This document shows positions 1-19,119 of a stretch of 64,000 bases of DNA, piece after piece. Numbering within the stretch: the first letter of the stretch is position 1; each line of letters starts with the position of its first letter. Origin of the DNA: Whitmania pigra (lineage: Eukaryota; Annelida; Clitellata; Hirudinida; Haemopidae). Under the pieces are notes generated by a model. That model was not told the origin of the DNA. It did not search any database and saw nothing but the letters and a program-made list of their open reading frames with translations. The position numbers were made by a program, and so were the translations under genes. The stretch is taken from positions 1,846,001 through 1,910,000 of the forward strand of contig JAJTWR010000251.1 of the NCBI GenBank assembly GCA_021613335.1. Reading direction: 5' to 3'.

Positions 1-836
1 GACTACCTTTCATCGTAACTGTGGACATCTGCGAGGCCATAAAGCAAAAAAACCGACTTGAATCACTCGTTCATCGAAATATAGCCGAGAACAAAAGTTC
101 TTTAAACCGTTTTCTTCGAGCACTCATCGATCAAGATCATAATCATTTCTCATGCATTATGAGCTTAACACCCGCCTCTTTAATGTTTCTCTGTCCGCCT
201 GTCTAAATTGCCATCCGTTAAGGATCTCTAGCGTCCAGCTTTTAAAGAAATCACTTAGGAGTTGAGTGATGACTCCTGAAATGAAAAATGGACCGCGATG
301 CAACAAATAATGCTCTGAAGGTCGTGAAAAGGCAACAGTATTTACCATTTGCTGCGCATGTTTAATCTTTACCGCTTTGATAAAGAGAAGCACCATTTTA
401 CTAACAGAACACCCAAGAACATTCACACGGTCGTAAAAGTTGCTTTGCGGTCGAAGTGATAGACTTAAAAACAATAACAAACAGAAAACGTTCATGCAAA
501 TTGTTTTTCTGCCTGGAAATTATAAAGTCAACTTCTGACATTGTAGCACGGTTGCTAGAATTCAAGTCGCTGCCATTAGTTAAATTAGTATTAGTTAAAA
601 TGAAAGGTAATAAAAGTAACCAAGTGATAAAATAAAATTAATTTTAGTGGTTCTTACTTTTAGTTAGACATTGATTCATGCTTTCATTGAAAACTCGCAC
701 TTTTAATAAATTTTAAGTGGTTCAAGATTTCTTAAATTTTCCTTGGTATTAAAACTTATGTCTTACAATATTAAGTGAACCCCTTCGAACAGATGACAAG
801 GCAAAGGCCAGTGCTTCATGACTGGCATATTTACCG

Positions 837-1565
837 CTAATTCTGACTGCCATTAGTTCTTGATCTCGTATTACGTGGATAGGCTAAATATCCAAGTCGT
901 CTGATATCGGCTTCCAATTCTTGAAGAGTTTCAACGGGCTTTTGTACTCTGCCCAACAGCTCTTTGCAAAATATCTCCCCCAATTGCATGTTACCAAATC
1001 TCCTTTCCATAGTCTCTACTAACTCCAGACAATCCTCCGCCTTTTCTTGGAGGTCATGATCAATTCTGCTACTTTTTCCTCCTCTGACCAATTGTTATGT
1101 CTCGCATCGGTTTCGAGCTGATGTTTAAACAACAAACCATGGTACCTGACCATCGAATGTTGGGGGTCGTTATTCTTTTTGATCTCTCGGCAGTATTTGG
1201 TCTTACCTGCATAGAGTTGTCCCGAGGCTTTTCCTGTGATACTTCTACCTGTTTGGATTTCAAGAGATTAATTTCTGCTTCCATCTTTACTTCTTAGATT
1301 GTCTATCTCCGACTTCAGACCTTTCCTACGTGTTCCATGGATTCACGGTGATTCTCAAATATTGCAATGAAGTCTCCAATCATTTCTTTCTAAAATGGAT
1401 CTGCAAATGAATAAACTTCTGGATCCTTATCCAGGTCCAATATCAATGACTGCTGGATCATTTAATTCTGCCTTGAGTCTTTTCGAACCCATTTGTCTCT
1501 CCTTAAGTTCACGTCTCATTTCACCAACACTTAAATGTTTTAAGACCTTGCTTATGGCTTACCTT
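837..1565 (-). mobile_element. Ty3/gypsy-type gag remnant
   Basis: Broken minus-strand reading frames resemble the gag of LTR retrotransposons. Near 1550-1420 a segment reads like the SAP-like start of such gags (a GEMRRELKERQ core followed by KAEL). The open segment 837-1091 has the typical gag run of a leucine-rich helix ending in ADIRRLGYLAYP. Stops and frame changes separate the pieces, so it is not functional. It lies downstream of the second C1q exon on the same strand, within or just past that gene. The call rests on recalled family resemblance; a profile search would settle it. Confidence 0.55.
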
Positions 1566-1582
1566 TTTGGATCGCACTCCTG

Positions 1583-1740
1583 ACACTATTGAAATAACCC
1601 GGAGGATCCGCAAACTTGTAAATTAATTAATAAGTTTATTAGAGCAAATATTCGGTTGGAGGAACTGAATAACCGAAGTTACAAGATTAACATTTGTGAA
1701 TCCGAAATGTATCAATTGCTTTGAATAAACGATGAAACTA
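1583..1740 (-). repeat. LTR-like end, inverted copy of 9690-9835
   Basis: Read on the minus strand, this stretch matches the plus strand at about 9690-9835. The shared core is an AATAAACTTATTA block, then a GC-rich CGGGTTATTTCA end. It sits directly upstream of the gag remnant, where a 5' LTR would end. That position and the CA-type terminus suggest an LTR fragment, but the other LTR end was not identified. Confidence 0.45.
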
Positions 1741-1762
1741 TAAAAGTCAACGAAATGCTTAC

Positions 1763-7193
<5,431 letters not shown>

Positions 7194-9689
7194 GATTCTG
7201 ACGGATCTTGAGAATTTTTTTCAGGTGCGACAAATAAAACTATTAAAACAATTTATTTTGATCGATCTTTTGAGTCAGTTTTTAGTCCAAATAGCTTGAT
7301 GTTCACCAAATTCAACAGAGTGAAAAATTAAAGGTCTTTCTAAGGATCTAAGATTTTGTTCGTCACTGCACTCAGCTCATAGAATCTGGCAAGGCAACTA
7401 AACTTTAGATATAAAAAAATAAGAATTTGAAAGAGTTGAAGTTTTCTTTAGATGAAACTTTAAAATTCATTTAAAGAATTTCATGCAAACTTAGTGCAAA
7501 CGTAAAACAATTGTTGTTTCCCACATGCAGCAGCATTCTGTCAATTACAATCGAAATATCTAATTAAAACTGTTCATTAATGAGAAAATAGCACATATTC
7601 AAATCTAGACCAAATCGTTATTTTTGATATCTCTAAAGAGCGAGCAATAAAAAACAATGACAAAAAAAGCAGTTCCACTCCTTCTCACCTCTCTCCTTTA
7701 ACCTCTTCCGAAACAAAAGAATAAAAAAGCGTATTATTTTGAAAGGTTAACCTATGTTAGTCTATTCTCTCCAATATCCTATATAGTGAGAGCAGTGTCA
7801 AAATCGAACGAAGAGTGTAGACGAGCGATCAGAAGTTTTAAGCTCTCGAGTCGTGCATTTCTCAGCTATTTAAAGGAGGAATGGGAACGAGCGGGATGAA
7901 TAAATCTGCTGGGAGTATGTAATGCATGTAATTTATTTATTTATTTGATTAAAGTCCGTTGCATGTAAGATTTTTACACACGTATAAACCGCTCGTGTGT
8001 AATATGTGCAAGCATAAATACGTGCACTCGTAAAACATTTTACACGCCAAATAATCTGCAAATTATATCAATAATGTCTCCAATAAATGGGTTGCTTTGT
8101 GTGTAATTAACTAGGGTAAACTTGTATCGACATTAACACCATTATGCTAACGACTTCTATGTAACGTCACTGTCTAAACTTATCAATTAACCATCGTTCA
8201 CATACAACAACTCAAGTTTAATCAAACCGATTTGACCAATAAAATTAGCTTTTTTATTTATTAACTCATTTGCCTCCAACTTAACCACATTCACTCGTCA
8301 TTAAGGTATATTTTACTCCTCCACATACAATTCACTTCACAACTCAAATTACTCGTCAGTTAGTTATTCAATTTAAATACTTTTTATTAACTCCCCCAAT
8401 TCACTTATTATCTTTGAAGACCACAAGAGATTAACCAATGCCTTTGCAGTTCGAGTGGTTCTATTTAGTAACTAAAGTATCCATTCGCCAATCTGTTCTT
8501 GGTGCACCTCAGCTTTCATGTCAGTTGTTGGCAAAGCAATTTTTAATCGTTCAGCTCAGTGCTTTTGGAATCGACGATGATGGCATTTGTATCCGATAAA
8601 TAGATTAACTCATTCCATCTTAGTCTGCCCTTTCGTTTACCCAGCTCAAATTACCCATCATTCTTTCTTCTTAACAATCACCAACTGCTCATTCTATTAT
8701 TCCATATCAGATATAGTGCTGAAAACATTTTATGACAAAATGTTGAAAGCCTGTCTTTCAAATATTAGCAAATGCCCTTGCCTAGTTTGAAATGTGGAAA
8801 TAAACTGACCATGTAGGATATTCGTGACAATAATAAGAATGTATAAGGAACAAAAAATGAATTCAAATCGGCAGTTTTTAATTTGTTATTTTTATGAAAA
8901 GCTATTTGCGTTAATTTTGGATAATATTTAGAGATTGCTAAATCCCACCTACATGTAGATCTCCGGTAGGTATTTCCCGAAAACACTTTCCTTCAACCAC
9001 CACCTTTTCATCATTGAGAATTATGGATTCGACAATCGAATTATTAAAAAAACTTCATTTTCAAAAAGTGACAGGGGAACCAATTCCTGTGAAAGTATTT
9101 TTACATTTTACATTTTACGAAGCGGCATCAAATCATTTGCTGGAGCATCGCCTGCCGCTGTTACAATACATGCTGTACATGCGATTCCTACAATGGACAG
9201 CAAAATCATAAAGTCAGCATTTTTGTTGTTTTGTATTCAGTTTGAAATGGTTTTATTGATTTAAGTTGATTGAAGAGGTAATTTTCTTACATCATACGAC
9301 TTTAATCATCCATCTGGACAGGGTCACCGAGAGAGGTTAGGAAAGACAAGTACCAAGAGTCGTGAGGTTCATTTAGGTTTTAAAACATTTTAGTTTGTTT
9401 TTCTTTACCAAATTGACGTGACACAGGAGTCCTAAATTATTAATAATAATAAATTTATAATGCGCCATGTGCAGAGCAAAATGTCTGTCTGCGGCCCTAC
9501 ATCTTGTTTTATGTATTGTTGTAAACTTAGATTTTTGGAAATTAATTAAGTTTATATTGCTAATATAATTAAATTTATACTTAATTATATTTGGCATCTT
9601 TTCCGGGCACGTGGGATCTATTTTTGCTACAGAAAAGCATTCTCGATAATCACCTGACAAACAACGAGAATCAGACAACTTAGAAGCCC
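7194..9689. other. Intergenic, no gene recognised
   Basis: AT-rich upstream flank of the collagen-C1q gene. A TATA-like motif near 7785 is present on the minus strand, too far from the start codon to assign. A 65-codon frame at 9014-9211 has no recognised motif or splice context. No RNA gene was seen. Confidence 0.5.
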
Positions 9690-9835
9690 AAATAACCATT
9701 TGCATCCTTAAGTACCTCAATTCCTTAAACGCTTAACTTCTATTATTCAGATCCGTTAACTGAATACCTGCTCTAATAAACTTATTAGTTAACTTACTTA
9801 TTTGCGGACCCCCGGGTTATTTCAGTATGATAAGC
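9690..9835 (+). repeat. LTR-like end, inverted copy of 1583-1740
   Basis: Shares the AATAAACTTATTA block and the CGGGTTATTTCA end with the minus-strand copy near 1.6 kb, here on the plus strand. No internal retrotransposon frame follows it, so it is most likely a solo or truncated LTR. Confidence 0.45.
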
Positions 9836-10629
9836 TGCAGGTAAGAAAATGTGATACTTTTTAGACTTTCCTATTATTTCTATAGTAAAATTAAAATATC
9901 TTTTGAGTCACTTCAATGAATGGGAGAAAGAGATAAATTGCATATAAATAAATAAATTTTATTTATAATTTGCCAGCTATGTTCATATGAGAAATTACAG
10001 CAGGAATGAATGTCCCAAAGCCGATATGAAACGATGGATGACTCGTACAAGCGCTACATTCCCTGTTTTATAAAGGAGGTTTTTTTTCTTATTATGAGTA
10101 AAATCAATTTCAGGACTTTTAAATTGATTTCAGAATTTTTATTGGACGGTTAATTCATCCTATATCTATTCGTTAATAATACCACGCCAAAATTGATATC
10201 TTCCTTGCGTCACCTCAATATTTACTATCACTCGTAAATAAGAATATTTGATTTTTGGTTCTTAAAATATTCCCATTCGACTGCACATTCCTTTATCGTA
10301 ATTTACAAATTTCCGTTATTAAATTGTAAAACTTGCTAAAGACCAGTTAAAGGTTCAGAATAAAAATGTAAGTACAAATGTAATTTAGAAAAAAAAAATA
10401 AAGAGAAAGTTCTCGAAATTAAATCAAATTAATAAGTCTAACCATTGCTTCGGCAAATTTACGGTTTATTTTACTAGATAAAATTGATTTAATATAACTC
10501 TGCAATTAGTGATAATTTTAGGGGGTCGAGATCTGTATAATAACCACTCTTATTTTGAATTTCTAACATCCATATTTACTTAGTTTTACCTTGAATTTTT
10601 CTATTTTTGCATGAATAGTTTACCTTATC

Positions 10630-11089
10630 TAATTTAATCCACAGGGAAACAGCCTTGCATTAAAGTAATTGTTTTCCAAGTTTCCCGAAGCCTTCCTGCA
10701 CAACTTAGAATTATGCTCTCTAGTATAAATATTTTTTTTGATTTCGCAAAACTGTTGAGGCAAAAACCTCCCTCCTCGATTTTGAAAACCTCGATGAGAT
10801 TCGCTTTACTTCCCTTCTTTTCCAGAGTAGTTAGCTTATATCTTTTTAATCTTTCTTCATAATTCAACTTTCCTAAAACTTCTATCATACTGGTTTGTCC
10901 TCTTTGGACTTTTTCCAACACTCCCGCATTTTTTCTCAAATGTGGATTCCAAACGCAATACCCTAGATGTAGTCTCAAAGATATTTTATATCTCAGAATT
11001 AAATCATTGTCCACACTTGTATCGATCTCCTTATCATTGCATCTGCCCATATCCAACAATGTTTTGTGGTTAAAGGCACAAATAACCAT
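10630..11089 (-). mobile_element. LINE reverse transcriptase C-terminal remnant
   Basis: The minus-strand translation has the usual tail of non-LTR retrotransposon reverse transcriptases: LGYCVWNPHLRKN, then LEKVQRGQTSMI, then YEERLKRYKLTTLEKKG and ANLIEVFKI. After that the frame slips: the last 40 codons fit better in another frame (a TREHNSK-type tail). It ends about 140 bp before the tetraspanin start, on the opposite strand. It is a 5'-truncated, dead copy. Confidence 0.8.
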
Positions 11090-11228
11090 AATATATGGTA
11101 TAATTTATGACATTATGTCACAGAAATTGAATTTGCAGTTGTGAGGATAGCTGCATTTATGGTTGTTACTTCAATTGGTTATTTAGGTAATTAGAAACTT
11201 GTTTCACAGGTCGAGAAAGTTTTTAGTC

Positions 11229-14081
11229 ATGTCTGTGGATGAACGCCGAAGAATAATGATGCTCAAGATATCATTATTTGTAGGTCTGCTATCGTTGTTG
11301 ATCAACAAGCTCACCATAGCGATTTTGATCTCACTGTACACCATCGGAGTTCGTATTGCATTTTTAAAGTTAGCTGTTTATTATTATCACAATCAATGTC
11401 GTCTCAGAAAGCAACGTTTGTAATGTTATCAATGCTGTTGTTCTTGCCTTTGTGCTCAATAGATTAATGTCCACATGTTGTTGTAACTTTTAATATAAAT
11501 AAGTGTTTGAAAGCGATTCACTTGATGTTTTAGTCACAATCGAACCAGTTTTACATCTGATGACAACAATGATGAATTTGCTTTTTAAGGCTTTTTTTTT
11601 CTGTTTCCGTTACATTAATCTTACAAATCATTGTTACTTTTGTTACGATGTCATCGTCATCAACGCAGGTGCAGAGGTTTAAGCCCCTTGTTAAGGTGCT
11701 AGATATGCATACCTATCCGATTTTCTCAACTTGCATCAGTATCACGGGCATTGTGGCCAATCTTATTGCACTCTACATGACCTCCAGCGCCATTTTCCCT
11801 CACAGGAGAGCAAGTCAAGTGAACAGCATGATAGCAGCCCAGTACTTTTACTTTTTCTATGTCATTTCTTTGGGAAGCGCATCCTTGGTTACAGGATACA
11901 TGTTGGAAAGTGTCGAATATACGTTCGAAGTAAGTTGGTGATCGGAGGAAATAGATAAAAAAAAAATAGCTGAAAGAATGCAGATCATTGTTCGTTCGTT
12001 CGTCCATGGATGGAACTAAATATAAATTCCTGAATCTATACTCTCAGGGTGGTTTGTTTTCTTCAATGAAGAAATATGGCGTTGATCAAGATATAAAAGT
12101 GCAAATTGACCTTCTCCAAATAAGATATCAATGTTGCGGTGACAAGTCCTTCAAGGATTGGTTCAGTCTACAATGGATACGACACCCTTACATCAATCTT
12201 GACGATGCCATAGATAGGAATGAGCTGAGATCAGATGGAAGATACAGAACTGACAGCGTGCCCTTTAGGTACGTTATACTGCCATAATATTGCCTACTTT
12301 ATTGATATAAAGATGCAAGAGATATGATTGGCCTCATAGTTTATATAGTCGTCGTTATCATCATTATCACCATCGTCGTCATCATCGTCGTCGTAGTCGT
12401 CATCGTCGTAGTCATCGCCGTCGTGGTCGTCATCACCATCATCATCATCACACAATTGACAGCCTGTGAGACTCAGCCTGTCTCGATGAAAAGGGAGTGC
12501 ACTGAAATGAACGAGTGCATCATGTCAATAACACTGATTCAATGATTGATGAATTTAGCTGATCGAGTTTTAATTGATTAATGACTGCTTTTTAAGAATT
12601 TGAAGCATTAAGTGGTTTGTAAGTAAAATTAGCATTTTACAATGGACTTTATGAGTCCAAGGGTCATTAATGGTTTCCCAGAATGCTCCAAGTTCTTTTC
12701 TAGTGTGGTATTTCTTTTGATAACATTTCCCAAAGGACTAGTCGCTACCAACAATCCAAATCGTGATTTGCTTAATAATGAAAAACCTTTGAAATTGTTT
12801 GTTATGAATTACTTTTTGTAATTTTAATTTTTAATTTGTGTTCACTGATCACCTTAGCACAAAGTCATTATTAAACGTTAAACATTTAATCAATGTTTAG
12901 CAACGTGTGATCATATGCATAAAATAGGAATGCATGGATTTATTTAGTTGCTGTAGCCCGAATATTTTGAGATCATGCATTTTTGAACACATCAACGACA
13001 ACGGTATTCGGATTAACTATAATGCTGAAAGGGACCACACTCTCCACCCGGAAGGATGCAGGTAATAATAATACATTACTTATTTTGTATGTTATTGTTA
13101 CCAGTACTTACTAAAATATTATTATTTATTTATTTAATTATTATCTTATTTAACAGCACTAATTAAAGATGAAAATAATTACGGGCAAAATGTTTTAAAT
13201 AATTAAAATAACTATTGTAAAAAAAATTAACACATATGTTTTTGTTATATTATACTGAGCACGAACTCTTGTTAATAAGGCTTAAAAAAAGCATTGTGAA
13301 TGAAGAGGCGGTATAAAATTAGCAGATTTACTGTCTCGAGTGTTCTTTGGATGGGAGGGAGGGAGGAAATAAAGCCCAGGGATTGCCCAGTTTAGATATT
13401 GCCATACCTTTTGATTAATATTTTGCGTCAGAAGCTGGATAAGAGTTCATAGAAAACAATTTTTAAAATACCTTGAAGCTATTTACAAAGTGAAAATTTA
13501 AAATTACACTATAGTGTATCACATATGATAACCTTCTAAATTAATCGGTATGCATTTGAAAAATATTCCATTAATCTTTAACTAATAACTAAAGAGTTAT
13601 TTGATTATTTTTGTACATCTGACACTTAGAAGACTTTATGAATAAATTTATATAATTAATATTATATATATAATTTTATGTTCCATCGATCTGCTGAATT
13701 GCCATAATTGACCCAATAAAAAAGTGTTTGATGGTTTTGATAATATTTCGTGATGGCCTAAATAATATTAGCAGTACTGATTTCATATGTATTCATGAAA
13801 TTAGCAATTAAATCATTTGTTTCATCATAAATTTAATTGAAATCGCTTAAGTTACTTCCTCGTGGCATTAAATTTTTTTATTGAGCTAGACAACTGTCAA
13901 TTTTTTCAGGAGTGTCATGATATGGAGGACCAAAAATTTATTGGCCTGGCTGTTTGCATCTTATTTTATATTAGGAATTATCAACATATCCCTATTGGTT
14001 ACATTTCGGTATTTACTAACCTCCATTTCGGAGGCTCTCAAACATGGTCAACCCAAGGCTGCAGCTCTAGCATACCTTTAG
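11229..14081 (+). CDS. Peripherin/ROM1-like tetraspanin, 5 exons, 295 aa
   Basis: Exons: 11229-11348, 11669-11929, 12048-12268, 12948-13061, 13910-14081, all in phase, giving 295 residues (human peripherin-2 is 346). An in-frame ATG at 11199 is an alternative start. The protein has a cytoplasmic start, four membrane segments (the first from about residue 10, the last in exon 5) and a large extracellular loop. The loop has the family signature YQCCGDKSFKDWF, LQWI, DGRYRTDSVPF, a second CC, a single C and a final GC. Vertebrate peripherin and ROM1 shape photoreceptor disc rims; wider tetraspanins organise membrane microdomains. The loop has six cysteines. The seventh, Cys150 of vertebrate peripherin used for intermolecular disulfides, is missing, since no Cys occurs before CCG. 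The C-terminal tail is short. Confidence 0.9.
12336..12455. repeat. ATC/GTC-rich simple repeat
   Basis: Imperfect trinucleotide tract of TCG, TCA and CAT units in intron 3 of the tetraspanin gene. A hydrophobic frame across it is spurious. Confidence 0.85.
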
Positions 14082-14631
14082 AAATGTTATTTTTGTGCTA
14101 CAAACACTTTAGCAGTTTTTTTTATTTTTATATAAATTACATGCATGAGCAAGTCCGTTTTGAAGATAAAAAGAAATATTTTTAGTTTTTCTGATTAATG
14201 ACTGAATTTTAATAAATATTACCTTTTGAAAAATTTTAATTATTGGAATTATCAACAATTATACAGTTTGGAAACTTAAATATACTTTTTTTCTGTTGGT
14301 GGTGTTTTGTTTATAATTTAATTCCCGGATAAATGAAGAGTTCTCTGTAAACTGATCATTTGTACTGGCGTCTGCTATTCGCCGCTTAAAGATAATCGGA
14401 ATTCATCTCTGTCCTTTCTCGTTTCTAACATTTGAATAATAGGCTTAGAATCTCTCTAAGTTTTACCCCAAAATCTAAAGACAATTTCGCAATAACATTC
14501 AGACGGTATTGAATGCGTTTTTTTTTAAATCACGTTAACAGTCTTTAGCATGAAGGTCCACCCAAAAGAATTGTGTTAGTTTATGAAACGGGACTTAAAA
14601 GGATTTAACCAAATTAGGGAGTTTGCAGAAG

Positions 14632-17600
14632 ATGGGAGATGATAAGCCTTTTGAATGTACAGTTACTGGATGTGGCATGGTAGGTTTAAGTGATTTATTG
14701 CTTCAGTTATGTAAATCTAAGTGATAAATGTAGCAAAAAATAGAGATTGAGAAAATCTGTCAGAAGTAAGATGATCATTTTCCAGTAATTAGAAGTTATG
14801 AAAATAATATAGCCTTGAAATATTAATTGGTTCCGAGAAATAAAGCGAATTATCTAATAGTGAGGCTTGAGACATAAATATTTTTGATTACCTTAGCTAG
14901 CTTAACGTTTGGGGAAATAGCTCTTGCAGTTTTAAATTCTAATCATGACTGAGGAATTAGACAGTCTCTTGTCATTTATGATTATTGCTGTAACGCCTTT
15001 GGAATGGTATTATAAATTTTGTTATAATATCAGCTTTGTAATAAATATCTTTTGATTTTATTATAAAACTTATTATTAAGTTAAAATTTATTGACTTGTT
15101 TACAGAAATTCACAAATGAAGATCACCTAACCGTTCACAAAACAAAGCATCAGCTGACCCTTACTTTGGTTCCGAACGAGTTTAAAGGTGGGCAGACTCC
15201 AGGTTTTGTAGGTGGGTTCTTTGTTTTCTATTCCAAATGTATCTTGACTTCATTCCTTGGTTTTGAGTTTATTGTGATATTAAAAATTGTTTGTAGTTTT
15301 GCAAATTGGCATATCTCGTGTGTGGCTGTTATGGTTTTGAGTTTATTGTCATTAAAAATTGTTTGTAGTTTTACAAATTGGCATGTCTCGTGTGCGGCTG
15401 TTATGATTGCAGTAAAATTAATAAAAAGTTAATGTTTCATTATTATTACTCGTCAAATGCTTACTACCTCCACAGATCAGACACCAACCCCCTCAAAATT
15501 TCTTAAAAATTTTGAAGAGGTAACACTGTTCCATGATTTTTCAAAGAATCCCTTTGAAGAAGCTTTTAAGAAAGCCACGGAGGTCAGAGTTTGTGACCTT
15601 GTGTTTTGAATTATTGGTTGCTCTTGTTTTGGTGAATGGATAATGTGACTCTCTTTGAAATATCACTTTTTGTTTTGATGGTTTCTGTTTGTTAATGTAT
15701 AAATAGCTTGACCTTGTTTCCTTGCACTAAAAGCCATCCATCTGTTTGGGTAAATGTTGATCTACATTTTCTATTATTTTTAAGAATAAATTTGGTGCTA
15801 AGGTGCAATGATAATAATAATTTTAAAGAAATTTCCATTATATAATAATCTTGATAATAATTCTTATGCAGTTTTATAATGCTGCCATATCTTAACGTTA
15901 TTTATTTAATTCTGCAATTATATTGATAGACAAAGCTTGGACATGTAAATTACTCGAGATTAATGTCATTCTTTAATGATATATGACATGATTGTTTCAT
16001 ATTTCAACCATTATCAATCATAATGATTGTTTCTTACTTCAACCATTATCAATCATAATGATTGTTTCTTACTTCAACCATTATCAATCATAATGATTGT
16101 TTCTTATTTTAACCACTATCGATCATAATGATTGCTTCTTACTTCAACCATTATCAATCATAGTGAATTTTTTCAGCAACCCAGCCCTTGTGCTGACCTG
16201 GAGTCTTCAAGGTCACCATCGGCATATGATACTCTCAACACACCCAATCCAGGATTCCTTGTGGCCATCGTAGTCAGTTGCTTTCAACTTATTGACAGTG
16301 TTTGCTACTATATAATTTTCTTCTGCATGAGAGAAATGCATGATGCATAGCTTAGATTATTCAGTATAATATTTAGCGATTACACAATAAATCATTGATT
16401 ATCTGAATGCATATTATCTTGAAAATTAGTTAATTTCTATTGATTACTCAATTACTTAAAGATTGAGAACCACAAGGGTTTTTTGCTAATAAAGCATGCA
16501 AGCTGTCATAAATTTACATACATGCATGTGACACTAAAGGATTGTGGTGAATGGTATTTACAACCTCTTAAGTCTTGCTTTTGACTCAACTTTAAAGAAC
16601 AGCAGAACTTTATATTATTTTGACAACTAATTGAAATAAGACAACACTACCACAACTAACTCAAACATAAATGGTATGGGAACTAATTGAGAGACACACT
16701 GTAGAGTAACAACAACTCCTTTGATACAGATTGTATCAGTACTGTACTGCATGTCACAATACATCCTAGCTTGTAAACTGTGAGACTAGGTGCATGATGA
16801 TGCAAATTGGACTTTTTCATTTATATATCTGTTGTCACTAATATTGTCATGATTAATTGATTAGGTAATTCACAATTTAACTATATATTATTGCATCTCA
16901 GGATAACAAACATTCAGACCATGACAGGTCCACCCAGGGACACCAGCAAAGCACATTTACTTCTTCAGAACATTCTTTCTTTCTTCTGCCTCCTCCATCC
17001 TGCTCAACCAGCGAACTCACCAATCAGAATTCAGATGTATGTCGAATTTGTCATGAATATGAAAAACTAACAAATTAAAAGTTTGGTAACTTTGTTGAAA
17101 TTCTCAAGCATAATATTAATATAATGCTTGTCAAATATGGCTTAGGCAATTGAATGGAATCTCAAAATTACTAGATATCAATATGATTGATCAGATGGTA
17201 AGTATGATAATGGGTCAGCTTTAAGGTCATGTAGAGGAAGATGTTTGACTGTTTTTAATTACAAAAAATAGTGATATTCTTGTGATGCATAGTTTGTCTT
17301 TAGCAAAGAATTAATCAAATTTACTTAATGTTTATTAAATAGTCAAGCATTTGGTAACAGCCTAGTTTAGCAAGTCATCAAATAATTCCATGGTTTCATG
17401 TCCAAATGCAAAATATTTATGTACTTAATCGTGAAGCCAATTTTTTTTGTTTGAGTGGAATGCCAATCCACATGTCATTTACAGTGGTCTTCAATGGACG
17501 TTGATCACGATGGCAATCATCACCATCAACAACACGTTGAAGTAACAGTCTGCAACCCCATCAACAATGTTGAGAATGTTCTCTATGTTGGCAACAGTTC

Positions 17601-19078
17601 TCTCCAGCATGGGACAGTTGACCTCAATAGGTGACAACTTCAACATTACATTTTGTGAAGCTGCATTAGGCTGTCTGAGTAAGTGAATGATTCAGTTAAT
17701 AATAGGAGTGAATGAAACTTTTGAGCCAAATACATGACATCATGCATTTATGAAGCTCTTTTACATTCTTTTACATAGGTACTATACCACTTAAAATATA
17801 TGTATAGATAAATATGTAAATGAAGAGGATGTCTTAGACTTGACATTTTACTTGATTATGCTTGAGAAGTCCATCTAAATTATTTGTTGCAATGAACTTT
17901 TTATATGCAAAGTTGTATATGTCGTACATGTGCAGCCCTATATTAAATTCCTCACATGAATAATGCAATTTGAACTTATGTATTACAATGAGAACTAATT
18001 TTTGTTAGTATTCGTTAGCGTCCCAGCTAATACAGGCTGCATAACCTACCTCCTTGCAAATGACACTCTTGTCCCCATATCCCTTCCTTCCATCACTAAG
18101 GATAATGCCCCTCTCGGTCATGAAAAGAGTGATGATAAACAAAACATGCAAGACAATAGGGTCAGGCAGAAACCATTGCACGTGAAATCTGTGGTCCAGA
18201 ACTCCCACGAGGTCGTCAAGGGCAAGCGCCTGATTAAAATACAACCTTCGCCGTCATCGCGCATTCTTGCCGGGAAAACCACACTCTGCGCACCGAATAA
18301 ATCTCTGAGTACCAAGAACGGCATTGCAAGAAGCACCAAAGAGGTAAGAATCAAGACAGATTAGGAGATTCTTATCATTCGTTCCTTAGGACAACTAGCA
18401 TAGTTTGCATTGGATCATTGCAAGCTGTCATGCAATTTAATAACATTGTCATTATTAATTAAATATTTCATTTTGTGCATGTCGATAATGGTTATGCTAT
18501 TTATTTTTTATATTTTTTTTATTGAAAAAGAGTATGCTATTATTTAATAGAAATGTTAGATTTTACATTGTTTACTGGGCACAGAAAAAGAAAGTTTTAT
18601 GTTGTTATGGCATGATTTGGTAGCAATATGGTTCGAGTGGATATCAAGCAACTCATATCCTGTCTCAGAAACTCAAGGCCACCATACAGCAAAATGTCCA
18701 GCAACAGCAGCAACAACAACAAGCTTCAAATACTAACAGCATCTTGGATGGGGTCGATTTTATACCTCAGAAGCAACATGTGTCATCATCATCTTCGTCT
18801 GTTCCAACATCCTCCTCGTCAACGTGGAATATGTCGTACGTGGTCAGCAATGCGGAAGCCAAAGAAATTGAGGAGTGTGAAGATGTTGTTGGGAGTTTAC
18901 TCACTGGGTATATTTGGTTGATGATGATAATGATTAATCTACTGCTGTTATTTTATGTATGTTACTATTGCTCAGTAAAAAGATTTGCCTCGTACCAGTG
19001 GAAGAAGAGAGGGATGACAAAAGAAGAAAATTCTTGGAGAGAAATAGGTGCCTGAACATTGTTGTCGTTATGATGATT

Positions 19079-19119
<41 letters not shown>

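Noticed and set aside
157..495. Minus-strand 112-codon frame as the missing C1q C-terminal exon
   Set aside because: It has none of the expected C1q beta-strand motifs and no acceptor in the required phase.
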